Assembly: GCA_014607495.2 (NCBI GenBank)
Contig: CP053165.1
Span: forward strand, 4,458,906 to 4,522,905
Origin: Carposina sasakii
Lineage: Eukaryota; Arthropoda; Insecta; Lepidoptera; Carposinidae
Length of the DNA stretch: 64,000 bases
Reading direction: 5' to 3'
The position numbers were made by a program, and so were the translations under genes. Position 1 is the stretch's first letter. The number at the start of each line of letters is the position of its first letter. Shown piece by piece: positions 59,601 through 64,000 of this stretch. A model generated the notes under the pieces. That model was not told where the DNA came from. It saw only the letters and a list, made by a program, of their open reading frames with translations, and did not search any database.

Positions 59601-62600
59601 TCCGTTAGTCTCCTTTAATAGCCCAGTTACCCAACCCCACCCAAAATTCAGCCCCATAGCCCATGATCTTTGTTTCCATCGCATGACATAGATCTGCACT
59701 CCAATTGTCTTGCACATGGCGGGAACCATCGCCGGGTGTATCATATTGTGCGGTCAGCGATGGTATCCGCCATGTGTATCCCACACCATATTAAAGTTCT
59801 CTAAAAAGGGCCTCTACATCTTGGCCACGGCCCGATGCACGCCTCTAAAGGACCGGGATTCTGTAGTCCCGTGAATTTCGAAAGAGATACAATAATAATA
59901 ATAATAATAGCCCGCTGGGCAGCTTTGTGGCGAAGCTGTTGGTGATTGGCGTCACCACGGACCCGAGTTTAGAGGGCCACTTTACCATCTTTGGCCCTCG
60001 ACTCTTAGCTTGCCTTCATTGGCTGGCTAAGAGGGAACAGCGCAAGAGCGGAAGCTTTGCTCCAGGGTGGAAGTGTAAAATGTGATAATGCCGGGGGTAA
60101 CTGACGTTCACGCCCCGCAGTCTCACCTCTCTGCACCCTTAGCCGCCCGCGCCGGTGTTGCCTCCCCGGCATGCGCCACTTATGGGAAGCCCACCTCATG
60201 GCCTTAAATTACGGGGGGCAAATCACCGCCTACCACCAATTTTGGGACTAGATTGTAATGGCAGGCGTCCGATAGTCTCCCTATATACAATAGCCCTTAT
60301 CCAGCCACCCAACATTCAACCCTATAGCTTAAGGTCATGCCTTAGTTTTCCATCGCACGACTTAGATCTGCACTGCAATAGTCTTTGCACATGGTGGGGA
60401 CCATCACCGGGTGTATCATATTGTGCGCTCGGTGATGGTATCCGCCATGTGTATCCCATACTATATTAATGCTCTCTTAAAAGGGCCTCTACATCTTGGC
60501 TACGGCCCGATGCACGCCTCTCAAAGGACCGGGAAAATTTCGAAAGAGATACAATAATAATATAAATTTAGCTTAGGGCAGGGCAGTATGGTATAGTAAA
60601 ATCACGCCTCTTTCCCGGAGGGGTATGCAGAGATCACGGATCTCCATTTGCTGCGATTCTTACACACCTCTTTCACTTTATCTACTTTCATGATAATTCT
60701 TCGTGCACGCTCGTCGGTTTATAAGAGTACTCTTGACCCGATCTTTACCTAGAATTTCACCCCTCGGCGTTATTTTATTTTGTAGCTTTAAAATAAGGGG
60801 GAATGGATGTTCACATAAATCCTTTGACACACGAAGTAAACACACTTTTACTTGGCCTAGTGATAATATAGACACATTTACAGACAACTTATGTTTTTCT
60901 ATTACATTATCCAGCATTAAGCTATTATAATACCTATTTAGAACGGCACAGAAACATTTGCCTTTTGGATTAATTACCGGTCGCTAGATTGTGTCGCTCA
61001 CCATTTACGACATGGGACTTAATAGGCTAACTGGTGAAAAGTGGATGTCTAATTTGGACACTTCTGCCCAACCTCCTTGGGGGTTATTTATGTGTGTATG
61101 TTTATAGAATGGCTATCAACAGGAACAACCCCACCGGAGGACAAATCGCAGCAATACGTGTCAGAGTTCCTGGAACGATATGTACTCGACAGCGATACGG
61201 ACTCGGAAGGACGAAAGATACCCGTCATCAGGCCCAACACACAGGCATTGGACAAATCTCAGAGGTAATTAAATTACTCATCATCATCATTATCAGCCTA
61301 TTAAAGTCTACTGCTGGACGTAGGGCTCACCCTGGGCACGCCACAAGATTGCCATGGGGGGTATTTGCTCATAGTCACCACGCTGGGCAGGCGGGTTGGT
61401 GACCGCAGTTTGTATTTTGGACTGTGTTCCCGGAAACCCTTAATCGCCTCGTACGATACCCACGGGCAGACATGGGGTGGTACGAATTCTACTCTGCCGG
61501 CACCACGCGGTGGTTGATCTATATCTATACATATAATAAAAATGTAACGGATCGCTGTCTGTACATGGAAGATATATGAGAAAAAATATTATAGGAGACC
61601 TTTATCAACGCAATAGGACCCAAAACGATGATTTTTGGAATGTTTGTCTGTGCGTTTATGCACGCTAATCTCAGAAACGGCTGAACCGATTTCGATGCAG
61701 TTTTCAGGAATATATTGTGACAGGTCCCACTTAACATATAGGCTACTTTTTATCCCGGGAAAATATTTTTATTCCGGATAATTTTGACGTTTTTGTTTTT
61801 TCTGTAGTCCACGCGGAGAGTCGCGGGCGTCCACTGGTGACTATTATGTATTTATTTGCTCAAAATAGGATACAAATGATATAATAAAGTTATAGGCATA
61901 AGAAGAAGTAAGATATCAAAATATATAGTATACTAGTGGACGCCCGGAACTTCGTAGACCGCAGAAAAAAATCCGGAGAAAAAAATATTTTTCCAGGATA
62001 AAGTAGCTACCCTATGCCTTTTTTGTGTACAAGTTCACTAGCGCCACGGAAAACCAGAGTTATAGCATTTCATGTACTATAACATTATGCTGTGTGGCGA
62101 CCAATTTTTTGTCGCCCTTATTTTTGTCTTATTTTTTATATGTCGTAAGCAGAGTATTATGTTTTTATACAGAGTGTAACAGAAAGGGTATGTTAAGCGA
62201 AAAGCTGTATAAATAGCCCACTATAGAGAACCTATTTCCAAAATTTGAGACTCGAAATCACATTTTTATTTTTCAAGTTTGTATGAAAATTCCTGAGATA
62301 TTTAAAAATTCTCCATACTATCGGGAAAAATAAACATGTGATTTCGGATCTCAAATTTTGTGGATAGATTCTCTATAGTGGGCTATTTACATAGCTTTTC
62401 GCTTAACATACTTTTACGCTTAACTACCTTTTTGTTACACCCTGTATATATACCTATATATTATGTGTATACGTATATGTATATAGCATTGCTTATGACA
62501 TACTGTACTTATATTTTTTATTTATCTTGTAAATTTAAATGTTTGTGGCGAAAAATAAATGATTTCTTTCTTTCTTTCTTTTCTCAGTCTCTAGACTACC

Positions 62601-64000
62601 TGTGTACCAAATTTATTTTGATTTTATAGTTTTATATTTATCCCGGAAAACAATATTTTATTAAATAAATGGATGTAAAATAATGTAAATGAATATTTAC
62701 AAATTTACCTAGCCCTATAGTAAGGTCTTATGTAGGTACTAAGTAACAGTATACCGTAAATATAAGTGAATAGATAAGAACGTGAACATTACGTGAACTT
62801 ATTTCACCCGTTAGAAAACTTTAAACTTTCACATTTAATAGGGAAGGCGCAGAATCGGAAAACTCGAACACATTAGTCGGGGAACCCCCGTTAATAGACG
62901 ACACGGATAACAAGGAAGGCAAGAAGAGGATCAAGACTAGGTATGCGATATTTCATTTTTGTTTGTTATAGCCTATATTATACTCGTATATACATGCATA
63001 ATTCTTTGTTTGTTTCAACGCGCTAATCTCAGGAACTGCTGGTCCGATTTGAAAAAAATCTTTCAGTGTTAGATAGCCCATTTATCGAGGGAGGCTATAG
63101 GTTATATAGCAAACCGTCCTGGCTTCGCATGGGTGCAATGCCCCCTCACGCGGGCGAAGTCGTGGGCGGCCGCTAGTATGGGATAAGAGTCAGTGAATGT
63201 CATGCAAATCATCATTAGCCTCAACATTCATCATTGGTTGTTAGGATGTCACTTCGTTATCAAAGATTCCTTGGCTACAAAGCCCTATTGCGGCCCGGCA
63301 TATGAGGTTAAATAAAAGTGGCACATTGCAGGATAAGTGAAGCAGCGACCGGCATTATGGGCGCGATGTCTTCCCGCCTCGCCTACATCACGGGCTCCCA
63401 CTCTATCGCCAGGCCGTTACAGGAAGAGTAAGTGTCATTACTTTACTTACAAAATGGGGATGACGGATATTTTTGGTTTTAAAAGTTTTTTTATGCCTCC
63501 CAGCATTGGTTGTGCACGTATAATTTCCTCATATTTTGCTAATTACTAATTTTAACTGGTCGGCTGGAAGAAATAGACTAAGAGATAGCTGCACTTTTGG
63601 AAACTATCGCCTAAATGGCTGATTCAGTGTTGGGAAGGTGAAGGGCTCTCTTCTGATCAGAATGGTGATGTCCTGACCGCATGCGGTCCACCAGGTGACT
63701 TGATATCGCCGTGCAAAGACGGGTTATAACCCTCTTCCAAGCTTCCAAAAATGAACAATAGCTTACGAGGCTGATTCCAGTGCAGGGTTATAATATGGGC
63801 TGTTCCTATGTGAACAGTACAAAAACTGACGATATTCGAAGGTAGGTTTAGTTTGAGGTAGGTATACACTTTAATTTCAACTTATTTTTCCTGTGTTATA
63901 AATAACTTCTCTTTTACATTTCTTTACTAGACTGGCAGTTCGATCAAATTTGGACGCACTTATAGCCCGGAGTCCTTCCGATGAGTTTATATTCAGCGTG
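45356..64000 (+). CDS. Hsl: Hormone-sensitive lipase, 14 exons, 3' end outside the window
   Basis: Exons: 45356-45640, 45827-45984, 47006-47192, 51304-51382, 52443-52577, 53503-53693, 54494-54743, 56264-56473, 57557-57682, 58609-58758, 61108-61264, 62842-62940, 63332-63427 and 63931-64000 (open). All junction phases agree, giving 731 codons so far. HSL hydrolyses diacylglycerol and other stored esters at lipid droplets. The order N-terminal HSL domain, alpha/beta-hydrolase half with HGGGF and GDSAG, then a long charged insert, is diagnostic. The catalytic Asp and His (DPMLDD and HGFL regions in the family) lie beyond the right edge. Introns hold most of the MITEs, Helitrons and LINE tails of this half of the window. 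The start of exon 10 is uncertain (58609 preferred over 58537). Confidence 0.9.
45988..46200 (-). mobile_element. LINE/SINE tail element in Hsl intron 2
   Basis: Same family as 41171-41426, with (ATC)n on the left and the GCAGTCCACTGCTGGACGTA block. It inserted four bases downstream of the exon 2 donor. An internal deletion removes the block between GGCCCCTTGTATTTT and its usual upstream context. Confidence 0.65.
46371..46750 (+). mobile_element. MITE family 1 copy in Hsl intron 2
   Basis: CAGGGTGATTTTTGGTCGTC to AAAAAAACACCCTG, flanked by TA. Almost identical to the copies at 18189 and 55201, except for a longer internal A-run. Confidence 0.8.
47680..48475 (-). mobile_element. Helitron-like element with 127-bp tandem repeats, nested in hAT
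   Basis: On the minus strand it runs from TCTACACTAATATTATAAAG, after an A, to GGGCGTCCACTAG, before a T. The middle is an array of 127-bp units. It shares its right part almost base for base with 12868-13488. Confidence 0.7.
47770..48330. repeat. Tandem array of 127-bp units, about four and a half copies
   Basis: Unit landmarks TTCAGCTTCATATGTATAGC fall at 48006, 48133 and 48260, exactly 127 bp apart. Two older units precede them. Adjacent units at 48006 and 48133 are nearly identical, so the array has expanded recently. The long frames crossing it are products of the repeat. Confidence 0.8.
48476..49332. other. Interior of the hAT-like element, unassigned
   Basis: Includes a GC-rich stretch around CGAGGTACGGCCCGAAGAAA (48660-48679) with no coding frame or known motif. 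Confidence 0.35.
50904..51100. mobile_element. MITE family 5 copy in Hsl intron 3
   Basis: The left arm AATTTGCAATAGCAAAGACG and the right arm ending GTTACGTAATCAGGGGGCC are inverted repeats. The interior is rich in GCGCGAG and CCCCGC words. Related copies are at 53169-53447 and 54111-54290. Confidence 0.6.
51771..51844 (-). tRNA. tRNA-like sequence, SINE head or tRNA pseudogene
   Basis: On the minus strand it has a perfect A box TGGCTCAGTTGG and B box GGTTCGAGTCC, a paired D stem (GCTC/GAGC), a paired T stem (GTGGG/CCCAC) and six of seven acceptor pairs. The anticodon stem pairs poorly and position 33 is not T, so it is unlikely to be a working tRNA. Its place in an Hsl intron fits a SINE. 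Confidence 0.5.
52098..52226 (-). mobile_element. LINE 3' end fragment in Hsl intron 4
   Basis: Inverse match to 12500-12636, including AAAGGCGTGCTTATCTCTGA and GAGATTTCTTCCAGCA, with a (TTATTC)n tail side at 52098-52120. Confidence 0.5.
52631..52755. mobile_element. Partial copy of the 26813 MITE in Hsl intron 5
   Basis: Shares CGCCCACCACCGGGGCCCTA, CTGACCCTCGGATCTG and AGCACCTAGCA with 26826-26945. The inverted-repeat ends are missing. Confidence 0.6.
53169..53447. mobile_element. MITE family 5 copy split by a family 3 MITE
   Basis: The arms CTATTACGTAACTTTGCAGT and its complement near GCAAGTTACGTAATAG enclose the family 3 element at 53265-53385. Removing that element restores a family 5 element of about 155 bp. 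Confidence 0.65.
53265..53385. mobile_element. MITE family 3, single copy, TTA target duplication
   Basis: CGGCCAATTTCAATACG to TATAAAAATTGGCGG, flanked by TTA at 53262-53264 and 53386-53388. A 3-bp TTA/TAA duplication with these ends suggests the PIF/Harbinger group, which is inference. Confidence 0.65.
53833..54018. mobile_element. Hairpin MITE in Hsl intron 6
   Basis: Arms GTAGCCAGAACTGCAGTATC and the complement of GATCCTGCAGTTGTGGCTAC, then AAGGAAATCACGCA and its mate, form a fold-back of about 185 bp. Half-copies occur near 49738, 50786 and 57120. Confidence 0.6.
54111..54290. mobile_element. MITE family 5, complete copy
   Basis: GCCCCCTGATTACCTAATTT at the left, TTATAAGGGGGCC at the right. 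Inner arms are CAAAGCGATAGCGAAAATTG and its complement. Confidence 0.7.
54494..56473 (+). CDS. Hsl: Hsl exons 7-8: oxyanion hole and nucleophile
   Basis: Exon 7 carries [20 protein letters not shown], the HGGG oxyanion-hole motif, then [18 protein letters not shown]. Exon 8 carries [13 protein letters not shown], where the Ser of GDSAG is the nucleophile, then the helix that ends [13 protein letters not shown]. Both exons are intact and in phase 1, so the catalytic core appears functional as far as it is visible. Confidence 0.9.
55007..55691 (+). mobile_element. Helitron-like element carrying a MITE
   Basis: TCTATACATATAATAAAAAT after an A at 55006, to GCGAGCGTCCACTAG before a T. MITE family 1 occupies 55201-55561. 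Without it the element matches 61524-61837. Confidence 0.7.
55201..55561 (+). mobile_element. MITE family 1 copy inside a Helitron
   Basis: CAGGGTGATTTTTGGTCGTC to AAAAAAACACTCTG. Compared with the empty Helitron sequence at 61708-61720 and 17586-17598, exactly the MITE plus one extra TA was gained, so the target duplication is TA. Confidence 0.85.
55692..56263. other. Hsl intron 7, distal part
   Basis: A GC-richer stretch around 55900-56150 (GGGGGGTCGCGTCGCG, GAGGACGGCGCTCCGCGGCG) has no recognised repeat or exon. Confidence 0.35.
57197..57532 (-). mobile_element. MITE family 1 copy, one end missing, in Hsl intron 8
   Basis: Matches the family from CATCAAATAAAG to CCAAAAAACAACCTG in inverse orientation. 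The terminal 60 bp on the left are absent, replaced by a fragment of the hairpin MITE. It ends 25 bp before exon 9. Confidence 0.7.
57557..63427 (+). CDS. Hsl: Hsl exons 9-13: regulatory insert
   Basis: Exons 9-13 encode a hydrophilic, Ser- and Glu/Asp-rich segment of about 210 residues between the nucleophile and the missing part of the triad, the same place as the phosphorylated regulatory module of mammalian HSL. Exon 10 has [14 protein letters not shown], a basophilic-kinase site. Exon 11 has [17 protein letters not shown]. Exon 12 ends in a lysine-rich run, [11 protein letters not shown]. Exon 13 has [16 protein letters not shown]. Low complexity makes exact exon edges less certain here. 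Confidence 0.72.
57920..58195 (+). mobile_element. MITE family 4 copy in Hsl intron 9
   Basis: GGGGCCAATTCTTAAAAAG at the left and TTTTCAAGAATTGCCCCCC at the right form the inverted repeats. The body matches 8755-9030 in reverse. Confidence 0.65.
58216..58558. mobile_element. MITE with about 45-bp inverted repeats, next to Hsl exon 10
   Basis: CCTGTCACGCTGACG and GGGTCAATTTGTATGG on the left pair with ACATACAAATTGACCCCATC and GCGTGACAGG on the right. The inside has GTGACAAGGGGGTGGGAGGG-like GC-rich DNA. It ends 50 bp before the preferred start of exon 10. Confidence 0.65.
58784..58905 (-). mobile_element. RTE-type LINE tail in Hsl intron 10
   Basis: Inverse match to the end of 16018-16385: ATCATCATCATTTACAGCCC, then CCACTGTTGGACATAGGCCT and CCGACGCCCGCGACCTTGGC. 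Confidence 0.75.
58907..59130. mobile_element. LINE/SINE tail with (CATA)n
   Basis: (CATA)n followed by ATCACGCCTTTATCCCTTAT and GGTAGGCAGAGCACCAAAGG. Related tails lie at 12690-12790 (CCCGCCTTTATCCCTTACG) and 60596-60720 (ATCACGCCTCTTTCCCGGAG). Confidence 0.5.
59216..59908 (+). mobile_element. Non-LTR retrotransposon 3' end, first of two tandem copies
   Basis: Begins AGCCCGCAGGGCAGCTTGTG and ends CGAAAGAGATACAATAATAA with an (AAT)n tail. The second copy starts directly after the tail. A 76-codon open frame at 59244-59474 has no match to the lipase and no acceptor/donor in phase with Hsl, so it is treated as part of the element. Confidence 0.6.
59909..60565 (+). mobile_element. Non-LTR retrotransposon 3' end, second tandem copy
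   Basis: Begins AGCCCGCTGGGCAGCTTTGT and ends CGAAAGAGATACAATAATAA. It shares GCCATGTGTATCCCA and GGGCCTCTACATCTTGGC with the first copy at the same spacing. Confidence 0.6.
61279..61515 (-). mobile_element. LINE/SINE tail element in Hsl intron 11
   Basis: Same family as 41171-41426. It ends at CCGGCACCACGCGG, the common far end also seen at 41410-41425. A Helitron starts a few bases later. Confidence 0.7.
61524..61837 (+). mobile_element. Helitron-like element, uninterrupted reference copy
   Basis: TCTATACATATAATAAAAAT to GTCGCGGGCGTCCACTGG, preceded by A and followed by T. Contains the MITE-free target CAGGAATATATTGTGAC at 61705-61721. Confidence 0.7.
61933..62040 (-). mobile_element. Helitron-like 3' end fragment
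   Basis: CTAGTGGACGCCCGGAACTT and the following AAAAAATATTTTTCC block match the ends of the other copies. The rest is missing or diverged. Confidence 0.5.
62170..62444. mobile_element. MITE family 2 copy in Hsl intron 11
   Basis: CAGAGTGTAACAGAAAGGGT to TTTTGTTACACCCTG, flanked by TA. A 17-bp block near the right end (ACTTTTACGCTTAACTA) is partly duplicated. Confidence 0.75.
62985..63176 (+). mobile_element. Helitron-like element of a second subfamily, Hsl intron 12
   Basis: Contains CAACGCGCTAATCTCAGGAA, GATAGCCCATTTATCGAGG and CGGGCGAAGTCGTGGGCGGC and ends CCGCTAG before T. The 5' end is not clear. Confidence 0.6.

Overview
The window looks like nuclear DNA of a lepidopteran, most likely a moth. 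Four protein-coding genes with short exons and GT-AG introns sit in AT-rich DNA crowded with lepidopteran-type repeats: Helitron-like elements ending in CTAG, RTE-type LINE tails with (ATG)n ends, tRNA-headed SINEs, several MITE families, and a strong excess of TAGGTA/TACCTA hexamers. No bacterial, viral or CRISPR system is present.

Layout. (1) 31-1929 (+): a complete three-exon rhodopsin-family GPCR of the Moody type. (2) 1930-27600: intergenic DNA of Helitrons, LINE tails, SINEs and MITEs. It includes one nearly intact but frameshifted non-LTR retrotransposon (21200-23928, -). (3) 27607-31026 (+): a fatty-acid elongase (ELOVL) gene. (4) 31027-41577: intergenic DNA with nested transposons, a palindrome-rich block and a recent 164-bp duplication. 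(5) 41614-44738 (-): WRAP53/TCAB1 (WDR79), a WD40 protein of Cajal-body and telomerase RNA biology, complete in five exons. (6) 45356-64000 (+): hormone-sensitive lipase (Hsl/LIPE). Fourteen exons are in the window and the gene runs off the right edge before the catalytic Asp and His. WRAP53 and Hsl are head to head, with 617 bp between their start codons.

The four genes do not form one pathway. ELOVL and Hsl both concern lipid metabolism (elongation of fatty acyl chains; release of stored lipid), but they lie 14 kb apart with unrelated sequence between them.

I found no undescribed biological system. The strongest unexplained structure is in the mobile DNA. A 350-380-bp CAGGGTG-ended MITE occurs nine times, and its TA target duplication is proven by an empty site in the same window. 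A 2-kb hAT-like element with an exact 8-bp duplication sits in an Hsl intron and hosts a Helitron carrying 127-bp tandem repeats. There is a layered insertion with a 12-bp duplication at 35.2-35.7 kb, and a cluster of GACACGCC palindromes at 39-41 kb. All splice sites and family calls were made by eye; no alignment or database search was run.
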